DNA of 64,000 bases from Tragulus kanchil (taxonomy: Eukaryota > Chordata > Mammalia > Artiodactyla > Tragulidae), in the NCBI GenBank assembly GCA_022376925.1, contig JAIOJX010000004.1, positions 122,165,123 to 122,229,122 on the forward strand. The letters are read 5' to 3'. Positions within the stretch are counted from its first letter, which is position 1, and every line of letters begins with the position of its first letter. The notes under the pieces were generated by a model. It made no database searches, was not told where the DNA came from, and was given only the letters and a program-made list of their open reading frames with translations. Of the stretch, positions 1 through 11,267 are shown one piece after another. A program made the position numbers and the translations under genes.

Positions 1-160
1 CGGTGTTCTGCGACAACAGAGGCCACTGCGATGGGAAGCCCACACAGGCCAAAGAACAAAGATGGATGAAAATAGATAAATGAAAGACCAAGAGAAGTGG
101 CCCGCCTGCCCCCCTCCCTCCCCACCCCTTCCTCCCCAAAAATAAATAAAGAAATAAAAA
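1..160 (+). mobile_element. CHR-type SINE, 3' part cut by window edge
   Basis: This is the non-tRNA half of the tRNA-derived SINE family that recurs across the window (best full copies at 57896 and 51627). Visible parts are the segment around 'gaggccactgcgatgggaag', the 'aaagaacaaagatggatgaa' block, a pyrimidine-rich stretch (about 100-137) and an A-rich tail with AAAT units. The tRNA-like head lies outside the window. Confidence 0.85.
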
Positions 161-1149
161 TTACTGAGGATCAACATTCATAGACATATCACCTGAATGA
201 GTATTTAAGGTGCCTGAAAATCCTGCTGAGGATTCTAATATCCTAAACAGCCTACAGGAAATAGACATATCTATGACATTTTCCCAATCTGGACATAGCA
301 TTAAAGTTCCAGGAGGGTTTTAAGCATGCTTGTGCAGCCTGAAGAAAATCCAAAATGCAGCTGAATGTCAGAGTGCAGGAACAGCAAAAGAAAAAAAAAA
401 GCATTTCAGGAATTTAGGATCTATGAAACCCTCACAAATTCAGACGTGAGCTGCATCACGAACAATAAGCGTTTACAGAACACCTGCTGTGTGCAAGACA
501 CACTGCTTCTCCCTGTGATTAAATTAAATCCTCTCTGCTTAAGCATCAGAGACCACCCTACTTGTGTTCTCTAAAAGCACAAGTCCATATATCTGTCAGG
601 CCACAGCATTCCTTCTTATTATAGTCGATAACCCCTTTCAACCCAGTCCTTGACTCAGAAAAGTGCTGGAAAAGTCCACGGATACCTCTCATGGGATAAC
701 TAATCGTACTTATGTTCCTTTTCAGTTTGCCCACAATTATTGTCTAAAATACTTTGGAAGTCTATTTCTACCTAAGGGGACAATTTTTACAACAAGTCTG
801 TAATTCATCACATTTACTCCATCACTGCCTATTCCATCTTCCTAAAACATCCTTCTAAACCACCTAAGTCATCCCACAATTTTCTGATCAGAAAACCTCT
901 ACTCCAAATAAACATTGCATATTTCTAAGTGTGTATATATTTTTGATAGATAGATAAGAGTGAGTGAATTTCATTCATCTCTAAAATATACTGTAAACCT
1001 CTTGAATTCAGAAAACACATCTTTCACCATTTTCCTACTGTCTCACCCACAGCTTGATGTGCATTTCTATCAAACTTTTGCAGGCATTGAAACAAACTGA
1101 AATTCTGCTTTCAAAAGTGCAAGCATGAGATAATTCTGGTAGATAAGAT
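161..1149. other. AT-rich intergenic DNA, possible MIR trace
   Basis: No gene or clear element. Positions 460-545 ('acacctgctgtgtgcaagac' followed by an attaaat-rich stretch) resemble the minus strand of a decayed MIR. The 69-codon frame starting at 365 covers this trace and looks like a chance frame. Confidence 0.4.
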
Positions 1150-1384
1150 TTCATTTTCAGAGTAGGAATAAAGGGATAAAGTAATCCCCATAGATCCCAC
1201 TCTAGACCTCCCCGGCCAGCTGCTGTGACTCTTCACCTGGCCCCTCTTGGGAAACACAGGAAAAAGAAAAATGAGAGCTCAGGACACAGCCTGGACATGG
1301 CCCTAGGCTAGGATTTGCTAGTAAGTAAACAGCTTCTGACCTGAACTTGCTAGCATTCTCTCTCTATGAGACAGCAACAGAGAT
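1150..1384 (-). repeat. Unnamed interspersed repeat, copy A
   Basis: The reverse complement of this stretch aligns by eye with 6019-6250. Both share 'tttacttactagcaaatcct', a run of 'tttttctttttcctg', and 'aagaggggccaggtga', with scattered substitutions between. The two copies therefore belong to one dispersed family. I do not recognise it; an LTR fragment is possible. It carries no usable coding frame. Confidence 0.65.
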
Positions 1385-2010
1385 GGAAGGGGTACAATGG
1401 GGCTCCTAATTTTCAGTAGGCCTTCAAGTCAGATCACTTTACACTCATACATTTTATCACTTGAACACACTGACTTTCCCAAAAGGGTGCCCTCTCAAGT
1501 TAGATATTCAGGATCAAAAAACAAACCACTGGAATCAAAGCCCACCAGCCACAAAGAATATCCACTTAGGTTAAATATATCCACTCAGTTGTCCAAACTG
1601 GATTCTATTTCAAGTACACATGGTCGTCATCACTTTGTTTTCTAGTATTGGTGCTTTCACTTACAGCTAAAGAAATTTTACCTCCATCTTTATCATGTTT
1701 CCTTAAAAGGTCCAAAATACAAAGTTTATCTTACCTATGAAATGTAAGATAAAGGAGAAGAATTTGTTTCAAACTGTACTCCTGTATATATATATAAACT
1801 GTAATATAATAAAGTTTTTTAAAATTATTAGTAATAATACTTTATGCTTATATGGTGTTCATTCTTACAACAGGCACTATTCTAGGAGCTTTAGATATGT
1901 TAAATCATTTAATCACAATTTATTAATTGTAACAAATTTTTTCCAAGTCATATTCAAGTCCCACAGAATCCAAAAAAATAGAAAAATGAATATCAGAATT
2001 GTTTCTCTGG
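1385..2010. other. AT-rich DNA with MIR-like trace
   Basis: No gene is seen. Around 1845-1920 the sequence ('acaggcactattctaggagc' then a 'taaatcatttaatcacaa' stretch) resembles the minus strand of a MIR core. The open frame 1737-2234 runs out of this AT-rich DNA into the following SINE and is not a gene. Confidence 0.4.
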
Positions 2011-2278
2011 GGGCTTCCCTAGTGATCCAGTGGGTAAAGAGTCCACCTTGCAGTGCAAGGGCCAGCAGTTCGATCCCTGGCCCAGGAAGATCCCATGTGC
2101 CACGGAGTGGCTCAACAGGTGCACCCAATTACAAGCCAGTGCTCTGGGGAGCAAGCACCCAGGGTCAGTGCTCTGCAGAGAGAGATGCCACTGCAATGGG
2201 AGGCCCACACAGGCCAAAGAATAAAGATGGATGAAAATAAATAACAAAAACAATAAAAGAGTCCAAAATTTAAGAAAA
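2011..2278 (+). mobile_element. CHR-type SINE, older copy with target-site duplication
   Basis: Starts 'gggcttccctagtgatccag' and carries a Pol III B-box-like 'agttcgatccc', the 'cacacaggccaaagaataaa' block and an A-rich tail. It is flanked by the direct repeat 'aattgtttctctgg' (1997-2010 and 2279-2292), a target-site duplication typical of L1-driven insertion. It is more diverged than most other copies here and lacks the pyrimidine-rich 3' segment. Confidence 0.88.
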
Positions 2279-2292
2279 AATTGTTTCTCTGG

Positions 2293-3124
2293 TAGGCTTG
2301 CATTTGGCTTTTCCTAAAAGGGCAATATTAGGAGGACGAGTAGAATGTGTAAGATGACAAAACACTTCCCTGTCCCAACAGTCCTTTTTCACTCCCCATC
2401 CATAGACGTATCTTCATAATAACTGAGCCCACACGACACTTCACCCTTCAGGAAAGTGGACTTGGCTAACTGCCCTTCTCAGCAGCCAGCAGAGGTCAAA
2501 CGGAGGAAGTGTACTTGCTCCTCGAGTCAGCTACTCCCTGGCAAATTGCAGAAACGTTACTGGCTGTGGCTTCGAGCTTATCTAGGGATATGTCACATAT
2601 TTGGGCTGTTATGTGATCCATCCTGGCTGCCTTGTATTCCTGAAAGCTTTTTGCAATTCAGTGACTTTTACACATTTCTAACAATGGTGAATGAGGTGCC
2701 ACATGAGTCCCAAGGAAATTGCAAGGAAAGGTTTTTACGGGCAGGGGGCCGAGCTCTCTCACCACCTGAGAGCAGACCGACTGTGAAAGCAGAGCCTCCT
2801 CCTAAGCACCCACTCCACCTACCACCAACCCCATCCCGGCATCTCAACAACTGCCCTTCGCCATCACCTCCAGCCCACGGCCCTCTTCACTGAGCCCTCT
2901 CTTATCAAATCACACAACTATCAAACATCCAAAGGACGCTTTTTGGCCTCCTCACTTGACTTCTGTGAGGCATGCTTACCATCCTGTCCTTGTAACTCTG
3001 TCTCCTCTTAGCTTCCCAGGATCAAGCTATGTTCCTCCTCTCTCCCCTGCATCTTCTCAGCTCTCTTACCTGCATATTTTCATCCAAGTTCCCCTCAAAT
3101 GTTGGCCTTACCCAGGTGTCTTAC
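2293..3124. other. Pyrimidine-rich unassigned DNA
   Basis: C+T-rich stretch. The frame 2456-2893 (145 codons, proline and serine rich at its end) has no recognisable domain, no splice or promoter context that I can see, and ends in low-complexity CCA/CCT sequence. I treat it as non-coding. Confidence 0.4.
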
Positions 3125-3475
3125 TGAGTTCAGGCCACTGTCATAAAGTACTGTGGACTTGGTATAAGTCACACAGTATAAATGGTAGAAATTTATCCCT
3201 CACAGTGATGGAGCTACAAGTCAAGGAGGTCAGGGTGCCAACCTGGTCAGATTCCTGTGAGGACCCTCTTTTGGTTTCAGACTGCCATCTTCTCATTGCA
3301 GAAAGAGGATAAGAGGGTGTTCCTCTCTAAAAAGACATTAATCCCATGCACGCAGGCTCCACGTCACGACTAATCATCTCCCAAAGGTCCTATCTCTTAT
3401 ACCCTCCCATGTAGGCGTTAGGATTTCAACATGAATTTGAGGAAGGACATCTTCAGTCTATAACACCGGGCCTAT
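3125..3475 (-). mobile_element. MLT1-type LTR (ERVL-MaLR)
   Basis: Shows the MLT1 hallmarks on the minus strand: 'agaaatttatccctcacagt', 'agactgccatcttctcattg', 'catctcccaaaggtccta', and 'gttaggatttcaacatgaat' close to the 'cagtctataacacc' end. MLT1 is an ancient mammalian LTR. It is non-coding here, and no internal retroviral sequence adjoins it. Confidence 0.8.
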
Positions 3476-3699
3476 GTCCAGGTTTCTCTTCTCTTCTCTG
3501 TAACATTTCCCCAGAAAATCTTACCTGAGCTTTTGCTTGTGTAGCATCGACCTATGTGGCCTAAACTTTAACTCTCATCTTCAACTCCTACCTCTCTCCT
3601 GAGTCACACAAACACCCTCCTAGCTGCCCCTAGACATTGGCACACGCGTGTTCATCTGTGTCTCAAACACATTGTTTTACACTCCCTCTCACCCAGCAA

Positions 3700-4182
3700 A
3701 CTCTCTTCTCCCGGGTCCCTTATGCCAATTAGGGGCATCACTACCCCCACAGTTCTTGTGCCAGCTTGAAGCATGGCTAAAAATTCTTGGACATACAGTC
3801 TAAGGGTAAGTCAGAAAAAACTTGCAGCTTCTGCTTTAGTGTCTGATTAACACTTGCAGTTAGAGCCCTGAGCCATGATACTAAGGCGATCACGCTTGAG
3901 AGGTCACATATAGGTGCTCTCACCACTCAGGTGAGTAAAGAGATCATCTTAGAAGTGAGTCAGTCCTCCAGCACTGCCCTTCCAGTTCCCAGCCATTCTA
4001 GGCACACCCTGCCATTTCCATCAACCCAACAAAGATCCCAGACATTGTAAAGCAAAGGGGAGCTGTCCTCACTGTGCTTTTTCTGAATTACAAGCCACAA
4101 TAATCATGGACATTCTTTAAAAGATTGTTTTATGCCACTAAATTTCAGGTGGTTTGTTAAGCAACAATATACTCCTCTAATA
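3700..4182 (+). mobile_element. MLT1-like LTR, copy 1
   Basis: The 3' part resembles an old MaLR LTR on the plus strand: an 'agattgttttatgccactaa' and 'ggtggtttgttaagcaacaa' ending preceded by diverged sequence with 'cttgaagcatggctaaaaat'. The start is uncertain. It lies in duplication 1 and is repeated at about 4825-5309. Confidence 0.5.
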
Positions 4183-4234
4183 GTTGCCCAAGCTTCAAAC
4201 ATGGGAAACATTACCTTTCTCTCTCTCTCCCCTG

Positions 4235-4330
4235 TTTTTAACAAACAAATAATTGCATTAAGGGCCTACTATGTGCCAGGCATTGTACCAAGCACCAGCA
4301 TGAGCGATAATTATGGTGTAGTGGAGACAG
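4235..4330 (-). mobile_element. L2 LINE 3' end fragment, duplicated copy
   Basis: Contains 'gcctactatgtgccaggcat', the signature of the L2 3' end read on the minus strand. It is cut off by the duplication junction near 4650; the same sequence at 5362 continues uninterrupted into unique DNA. Confidence 0.6.
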
Positions 4331-4824
4331 TTCAAAGACAACAATCACAAGATAGTAAGACAGCACTTCCCAACCTTGTTTCAACGAAATCTGCAGACAG
4401 ATGCTTCTCCAGTGAGATGTTTTATGGTCAATTAATTCTGGAAACATTGGATAAAAATAAGTTGCTTTCCTGAATATTTTTTCAGGACCATGCATACTCA
4501 AATCAGCAGTATAAATATGTAAGATGAGTCTAGAATACAGTTTCCCCAAATTACTCAACCACAAAACAGATCTGGGGTTTGTGTGTTGTATTGTGTTTTG
4601 AGGAGATACTCAAGGAAATAGACTTCTACAAAGCACTCTGGAAACAATTTTGAGCTTTTGCTTGTGTAGCATCGACCTATGTGGCCTAAACTTTAACTCT
4701 CATCTTCAACTCCTACCTCTCTCCTGAGTCACACAAACACCCTCCTAGCTGCCCCTAGACATTGGCACACGCGTGTTCATCTGTGTCTCAAACACATTGT
4801 TTTACACTCCCTCTCACCCAGCAA

Positions 4825-5309
4825 ACTCTCTTCTCCCGGGTCCCTTATGCCAATTAGGGGCATCACTACCCCCACAGTTCTTGTGCCAGCTTGAAGCATG
4901 GCTAAAAATTCTTGGACATACAGTCTAAGGGTAAGTCAGAAAAAACTTGCAGCTTCTGCTTTAGTGTCTGATTAACACTTGCAGTTAGAGCCCTGAGCCA
5001 TGATACTAAGGCGATCACGCTTGAGAGGTCACATATAGGTGCTCTCACCACTCAGGTGAGTAAAGAGATCATCTTAGAAGTGAGTCAGTCCTCCAGCACT
5101 GCCCTTCCAGTTCCCAGCCATTCTAGGCACACCCTGCCATTTCCATCAACCCAACAAAGATCCCAGACATTGTAAAGCAAAGGGGAGCTGTCCTCACTGT
5201 GCTTTTTCTGAATTACAAGCCACAATAATCATGGACATTCTTTAAAAAAGATTGTTTTATGCCACTAAATTTCAGGTGGTTTGTTAAGCAACAATATACT
5301 CCTCTAATA
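4825..5309 (+). mobile_element. MLT1-like LTR, copy 2
   Basis: Second copy of the 3700-4182 element within tandem duplication 1. It is near-identical and so does not represent an independent insertion. Confidence 0.5.
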
Positions 5310-5361
5310 GTTGCCCAAGCTTCAAACATGGGAAACATTACCTTTCTCTCTCTCTCCCCTG

Positions 5362-5990
5362 TTTTTAACAAACAAATAATTGCATTAAGGGCCTACTATG
5401 TGCCAGGCATTGTACCAAGCACCAGCATGAGCGATAATTATGGTGTAGTGGAGACAGTTCAAAGACAACAATCACAAGATAGTAAGACAGCACTTCCCAA
5501 CCTTGTTTCAACGAAATCTGCAGACAGATGCTTCTCCAGTGAGATGTTTTATGGTCAATTAATTCTGGAAACATTGGATAAAAATAAGTTGCTTTCCTGA
5601 ATATTTTTTCAGGACCATGCATACTCAAATCAGCAGTATAAATATGTAAGATGAGTCTAGAATACAGTTTCCCCAAATTACTCAACCACAAAACAGATCT
5701 GGGGTTTGTGTGTTGTATTGTGTTTTGAGGAGATACTCAAGGAAATAGACTTCTACAAAGCACTCTGGAAACAATGCACTCGATGATTAGATGTGTATAT
5801 AAAATAAAATGGGAGCCTAGGAGAATGGGCATGGAGAACTTCTTCAGTAATCAAGGAATGGAGGAAGTGGCACTTGAAGTAAGACATAAAGAGGAAGAGG
5901 AAGATGCTGGGTGGGCAAGCTGTGGGAAGGAAGGCAAAAAACTGGCTAGTGTAGAGGGTCTAGAACTGGAGCATGCCTGCCTATGTAGGG
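5362..5990 (-). mobile_element. L2 LINE, decayed, minus strand
   Basis: Begins with the 'gcctactatgtgccaggcat' L2 3' end motif and continues beyond the duplication into 5850-5970, where 'gaggaagtggcacttgaagt' and 'gggaaggaaggcaaaa' match the usual L2 order. Strongly eroded with no reading frame kept. The 77-codon plus-strand frame at 5774 is an antisense by-product. Confidence 0.5.
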
Positions 5991-6018
5991 AAATGCTAAG
6001 GAAATAATGCAGAACTCT

Positions 6019-6250
6019 AGTATTTTTGTCTCTCTCCAAGAGACAGATGCTCCAGCTTCAAGTTCAGGTCAGAAGTTGTTTACTTACTAGCAAATCCTAG
6101 CCTAGGGCTGTGTCCAAGCTTTGTCCTCATCCCTTATTTTTCTTTTTCCTGTTTCTCAAGAGGGGCCAGGTGAGGAGCCACGGCAGCTGCCTGGAGTTTT
6201 CTTATTCCTTTATTTCTATATTTATAGTAAATGCTTTCTTACTTTTAAAA
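6019..6250 (+). repeat. Unnamed interspersed repeat, copy B
   Basis: Plus-strand partner of 1150-1384. Shared blocks include 'aagttcaggtcagaagttgt', 'tactagcaaatcctagccta' and 'aagaggggccaggtgaggag'. With copy A it forms an inverted pair about 4.6 kb apart (3.5 kb if duplication 1 is collapsed). Family not identified. Confidence 0.65.
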
Positions 6251-6654
6251 TCCACTTCTCATAGCTGCAGTTGGAAAGCAAGAGTTCAATCTGATCGAAT
6301 GAACCCACAACTTTTATAAAAGTGCACATGAGATGCTGCAATTTAGATCAATGTCCAAGATGTGATTCCTTCACTGAATAACTTGTGTATTTCATAAAAG
6401 AACAGTGATCCTTAATCCCAAGATGATTTAAAATATAGGCACCCTGATTCCATGTGAAGAATCTCTACTGAGATTTTGGTATTTTACATAACAAATGCTG
6501 AAGAGATTGTTATAGAAATTTATAAGATGCCCAGCGTCTTAAAATAGCTTATAACAACATAAAGGTAATAATTGGAGGATATAGATACACTGAGTTGTGG
6601 GTTTTTTCATACAGAAATTGACTGCCTGAACATATACAAGAAGGATTCTCTCTC

Positions 6655-6698
<44 letters not shown>

Positions 6699-7239
6699 CT
6701 CTTCCAAAAACTGGAGTATCCATAAGGGGATTCTAGCAATTAAGAGCTAACAAAGCAAGGCCAAAGACCAAAGAGAAAAATCTGCCTAAATAGCTTTGAT
6801 TTAGGAGGCTTATAACCAAATAATCTTTAACTCTGTACCTAATGAGCTATTAACTGCAAAATGAAAGCATACTAGCCTAGAATTTTTCCTATGAGGACCA
6901 CTCCCTCTTAGAGGCTAGAAAGATGTGAACAGTAAAGTAAGGTGTGACAGATCTTATCTCATTGTAAACAAAAACTTCCACATACAACTACTAACAACAT
7001 CACTTCCACTATCCATGTGATGTCCATGTGTCTCTAGTCTGACATATTCAAGAATCAGAACGGAATGAGACCACCAAATGATGAAATTGGAGACCACAGC
7101 CTCTGTCCTCTCACAAAGATCAACAGCTTTCCACAAATAGAGACAGCTCTGGGACAGCTCAGCAGTCCACTTAAGAAACTTCAGCAACAACAACAACAAC
7201 AAAAACTGAAAACAACCTCACAAAAAGGGGAGGAAAAAT
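6251..7239. other. AT-rich DNA with two simple repeats
   Basis: No gene or named element recognised apart from a (TC)n tract at 6647-6694, listed separately, and a short (CAA)n run at 7184-7203. The minus-strand frame 6539-6739 owes its Arg-Glu run to the (TC)n tract. Confidence 0.5.
6647..6694. repeat. (TC)n microsatellite
   Basis: About 24 TC units with one interruption (a TCGC step near 6665). A simple dinucleotide tract, probably length-variable. Confidence 0.95.
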
Positions 7240-8285
7240 AACTTCACTTTGCCGGCATCATCTCCTCCTCCAGGCAGGCACTGTTCAGGGCCAAGAGGGA
7301 ACTCAGCCACTAGAAAAATCTCTCCTGGCTGGGAAAGAGGGAGCAGGGTGAGCAAGCAGCTTCCCCAGACTTTCAAGGCACCACATAGGGTATCCACTTG
7401 GGTTTCACATCACACAGAGACTGGCAGAGTTGAGACTATGGAGATGACAAGGAACCAGAAAGATGAACAGAGAATACTGGCATCAGCCATACAGCAGGAG
7501 CGACTACAATTCCCAGTGACCTGCTGCGCAGAGGAACACAGCAGTTTTCACCACAGACTCCCTGCAGATTTTTCCGGTTTTCCCCCGTGGGTATTCACAG
7601 CCAAGATGCCAGTAAGGTGCCTGAGTCCCTTTCCATTCCCTACCCCTGATGGATCCTGGAATCCACAGCAGCTCGCTCAGGCCCCTGCAGCTGCATGAGT
7701 ACAAGACCCCAACCCAGAGCCCCCGAGGCTGACCCCCACTGCAATAGGTACTCTCAGCTTTAGCCCCTCCAACCGCGCGTGTGTACACCAATGGCCTGAT
7801 GCCTCTCACCAGCCTCACTGTGGCCATTCTTGATGAAATCCTGCAGCCACAGAAATGCACACAGACAGCAGAGCCCCACACCTGCTCAGGGCCCAGCCCT
7901 GGCCCTGATTCCTTCAAAGAGAGACAGAAAGGAGTGATATCACCAAATGGTGAAGAGGTGCATGTGTCCAAGGTAAGACCCTATAGCCACGAAAGTACCT
8001 GCCAACAAGAAGTGCCTATGTAGCACCCAGTGTACCTGCAGCTGGTCCTGGACATTGCTGGTGGCCCTGTCCCCCACCACTGTGTGTGTGTCTACAGCAG
8101 CCCCTGTGACACAGAGCTGGTCCCTGCAGCCCAGTGTTTGCACTCCACCAGGACTGCTCACCACCTCTGCCTGCCCTGATCCCTAGCCTTTGAACCAGAG
8201 GTGTGCTGTGAGGACCTCAACAGCCTTTAAAGCCATTATGGACCCCTGTAGCATACACTACATATATACCTCAATAAAAAATAAT
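7240..8285. other. GC-rich unassigned 1-kb segment
   Basis: This segment is clearly richer in G+C than its flanks and ends in an A-rich stretch with 'cctcaataaaaaataatt', like a transcript 3' end. Frames of 149 codons (7249-7698, plus) and 155 codons (7504-7971, minus) occur, but neither shows a domain I recognise. Candidate explanations are a processed pseudogene of a gene I cannot name, an L1 5' region or a retroviral remnant. It is not part of any duplication. Confidence 0.4.
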
Positions 8286-8634
8286 TTTAAAATAAATAGA
8301 TGGCTATAACAATATATTTCAAGTAAGCCTCAAGGTACCACAAAACTAAAGCCTATAGTAGGAAGACACAAGATAAAAAGAAAAGAACCAAAGCATACTA
8401 ACTATGTAAATCATCAATTCACAAAGGACAGGAAAGGAAGAAAGGAACAAAGGAACTGCAAAATAACAATAAAACAATTAACAGCACGGTATTGGTAAGA
8501 CTTTACCTATTAGCAGTTATTTGACATACAAATAAATTAAATGCCCCCAATGAAAAAGCATAGAGTGGTTGATGGATAAAAAAAACAGAAGACCCAGCTA
8601 TACACTGCCTAAAAGAAACTCACAATAGCCATGA

Positions 8635-9212
8635 TGGGGAAACTGCCTAAGTGACCAACAACAGATGAATTGATAAAGACAGGTGTGGTATATATACACA
8701 ATGAAATATTATTCAGCCATAAAAGAAGAATGAAATCTTGCTCTTTTTATTGATATAGATGGAGACTTCTCATTATGCTAAATGAAATAAATTAGATGAA
8801 GAAAGACAAATACCATATGATTTACTTATGTATGGACTCTAAACATAGCAAACTCTTAGAAACAGAAGGTGGTTGCCAGGGCCTATAGAATGGGGGAAAT
8901 GGATAGACGCTAGTCAAAGGGTACAAACTTTCACTTGATGAAATGAATAAATTCCAAGAATCAAAGGTACAGCATGGTGACTGTAGTTAACAAAAAGGCA
9001 TGTATACTCAAGACTTGTTACATGAGGAAAGCTTTAATGTTCTCATCACAGCAGTAATAACAATAAAAAGATAATCACATGAAGTGAGGGAGATGCTAAC
9101 TAAACTTACTGTGGTAAAGATTTTCAATATACACATGCATCATGTCATCACACTGTATACCTTAAACTTACACAACATTATGCATCAATTATATTTCAAT
9201 AAAGTTGGCAGG
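8635..9212 (+). mobile_element. L1MA-like LINE 3' end, copy 1
   Basis: Order and motifs match the end of ORF2 and the 3' UTR of old mammalian L1: 'aatattattcagccataaaa', 'ggtggttgccagggcctata', 'tcaaagggtacaaactttca', 'cagcatggtgactgtagtta' and 'atttcaataaagttggca'. The reading frame is broken. The same element recurs at 9741-10316 through duplication. Confidence 0.85.
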
Positions 9213-9740
9213 GGAAGAATCAGAAAAACAACAAATAACACTTATTTTCTGTTTATTTATATGACATTGAAGTAGGACTTACCTCTCCCTTCAAGCTCTA
9301 GAGAGGAAAAAGATTCTATCAAAAATGTAGTTACTGATTTGATAGAAGTCACTTGCTATGTCAAACAGATCTCAGAAAATAAAAGCATCAAAACACTGTC
9401 TTAAACTCATGAAAGCAATTTCTATTTAAAATTTCTCATTTTACCACAAAACTAAAGCCTATAGTAGGAAGACACAAGATAAAAAGAAAAGAACCAAAGC
9501 ATACTAACTATGTAAATCATCAATTCACAAAGGACAGGAAAGGAAGAAAGGAACAAAGGAACTGCAAAATAACAATAAAACAATTAACAGCACGGTATTG
9601 GTAAGACTTTACCTATTAGCAGTTATTTGACATACAAATAAATTAAATGCCCCCAATGAAAAAGCATAGAGTGGTTGATGGATAAAAAAAACAGAAGACC
9701 CAGCTATACACTGCCTAAAAGAAACTCACAATAGCCATGA

Positions 9741-10316
9741 TGGGGAAACTGCCTAAGTGACCAACAACAGATGAATTGATAAAGACAGGTGTGGTATATA
9801 TACACAATGAAATATTATTCAGCCATAAAAGAAGAATGAAATCTTGCTCTTTTTATTGATATAGATGGAGACTTCTCATTATGCTAAATGAAATAAATTA
9901 GATGAAGAAAGACAAATACCATATGATTTACTTATGTATGGACTCTAAACATAGCAAACTCTTAGAAACAGAAGGTGGTTGCCAGGGCCTATAGAATGGG
10001 GGAAATGGATAGACGCTAGTCAAAGGGTACAAACTTTCACTTGATGAAATGAATAAATTCCAAGAATCAAAGGTACAGCATGGTGACTGTAGTTAACAAA
10101 AAGGCATGTATACTCAAGACTTGTTACATGAGGAAAGCTTTAATGTTCTCATCACAGCAGTAATAACAATAAAAGATAATCACATGAAGTGAGGGAGATG
10201 CTAACTAAACTTACTGTGGTAAAGATTTTCAATATACACATGCATCATGTCATCACACTGTATACCTTAAACTTACACAACATTATGCATCAATTATATT
10301 TCAATAAAGTTGGCAG
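9741..10316 (+). mobile_element. L1MA-like LINE 3' end, copy 2
   Basis: Duplicate of 8635-9212 inside tandem duplication 2, near-identical over its full length. The last 140 bp appear a third time at 11268-11408. Confidence 0.85.
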
Positions 10317-10654
10317 GGGAAGAATCAGAAAAACAACAAATAACACTTATTTTCTGTTTATTTATATGACATTGAAGTAGGACTTACCTCTCCCTTCAAG
10401 CTCTAGAGAGGAAAAAGATTCTATCAAAAATGTAGTTACTGATTTGATAGAAGTCACTTGCTATGTCAAACAGATCTCAGAAAATAAAAGCATCAAAACA
10501 CTGTCTTAAACTCATGAAAGCAATTTCTATTTAAAATTTCTCATTTTAATCTAAATACATTCTTACTTCAGAATTAATTTTAACTTAAATTTTTAGGTCA
10601 TCAAAAAAGCTAAGAAAAATCTTCTCAGCACTGGCAGTATTTTCAAACTAGAAC

Positions 10655-10740
10655 CCACCATTTCTTTTTTTATATAATTATTTACTTTTTTTAATTGGAG
10701 TTAAATCACTTTATAATGTTGTGTTGGTTTCTGCTGCAGT
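10655..10740 (-). mobile_element. L1 3' terminal fragment, minus strand, copy 1
   Basis: 'taatgttgtgttggtttctg' preceded by a T-rich tract is the reverse complement of the usual artiodactyl L1 3' end. It is repeated at 11747-11832 by duplication 3. Confidence 0.6.
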
Positions 10741-10744
10741 GGCA

Positions 10745-10940
10745 ATTTTCACAGACCTAGAATTTTACAAATTGTATAAAACACAAAAGACCCTGAATAG
10801 CCAAAGTAATCTTGAGGAAGAAAACTAGAGCTGGAAGAATAAACCTTCCTCAAAATAGTGTGTTACTGGCACAAAAATAGAAATATAGACCAACAAAATA
10901 AGATAGAAAACCCAGAGATAAACCCACATTAAGCCTCTTT
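10745..10940 (+). mobile_element. L1 ORF2 fragment, copy 1
   Basis: Reads like the late reverse-transcriptase region of L1 ORF2: 'aaaagaccctgaatagccaa', 'gtgttactggcacaaaaata', 'aacccagagataaacccaca'. It has stops and a deletion, so it is a dead fragment. It abuts an oppositely oriented L1 3' end, as in 5'-inverted L1 insertions. Repeated at 11837-12032. Confidence 0.75.
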
Positions 10941-11267
10941 AAGAGGTCTCCTCGCAAAAAGTATAAACTTATAAAAGAATGAGAAATTTTACTTACTTTT
11001 CTTTAGCAATGAGAAAGACTAGTCATGGCTCAATGATTTGGGGGTTTTTTTCTAACATGATTGGAAGATATTCCCCATGACACTAAAGGGGACTTACTTA
11101 ATGGTCTTAACAGTTAAATACGTGATTAAACATATATGAAGTATCTGGCAAAGGAAAGATCCAGATGAATTGTTTCTTACAACAACCCTCAATATCCTAT
11201 AATGGAAAACAATAGAACTGAATCACTCTGCTGTTATGCAGTATTTTTTCGTGCATGTACTTTGTGC
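10941..11267. other. AT-rich DNA, nothing recognised
   Basis: No element or gene recognised. It is duplicated at 12033-12330, and its first part occurs a third time from 13111. Confidence 0.5.

Larger units (their letters stand above)
3526..5775. repeat. Tandem duplication 1 (unit about 1125 bp)
   Basis: Copy 1 is 3526-4648 and copy 2 is 4651-5775, head to tail with a 2-bp spacer. The copies are nearly identical; the visible difference is an A-run of 4 versus 6 before 'gattgttttatgccac'. A 113-codon frame (4132-4473 and 5259-5600) is repeated unchanged. First of 17 similar duplications, most likely an unmerged assembly overlap. Confidence 0.97.
8336..10548. repeat. Tandem duplication 2 (unit about 1106 bp)
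   Basis: Copy 1 is 8336-9441 and copy 2 is 9442-10548, directly abutting with a 'ta' shared at the joint. The visible difference is an A-run of five versus four near 9065/10170. Its second copy overlaps the first copy of duplication 3, so the 63-codon frame at 9084 reappears at 10189 and 11281. Confidence 0.97.

Noticed and set aside
2456..2893. 145-codon plus-strand open frame
   Set aside because: No recognisable domain, ends in proline-rich low-complexity sequence, and no promoter or splice context. Such frames are expected by chance in C/T-rich DNA.
7504..7971. 155-codon minus-strand open frame, the longest in the window
   Set aside because: It lies in the GC-rich segment where stops are rarer, overlaps a frame on the other strand, and shows no domain. 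Kept only as part of the unassigned segment.
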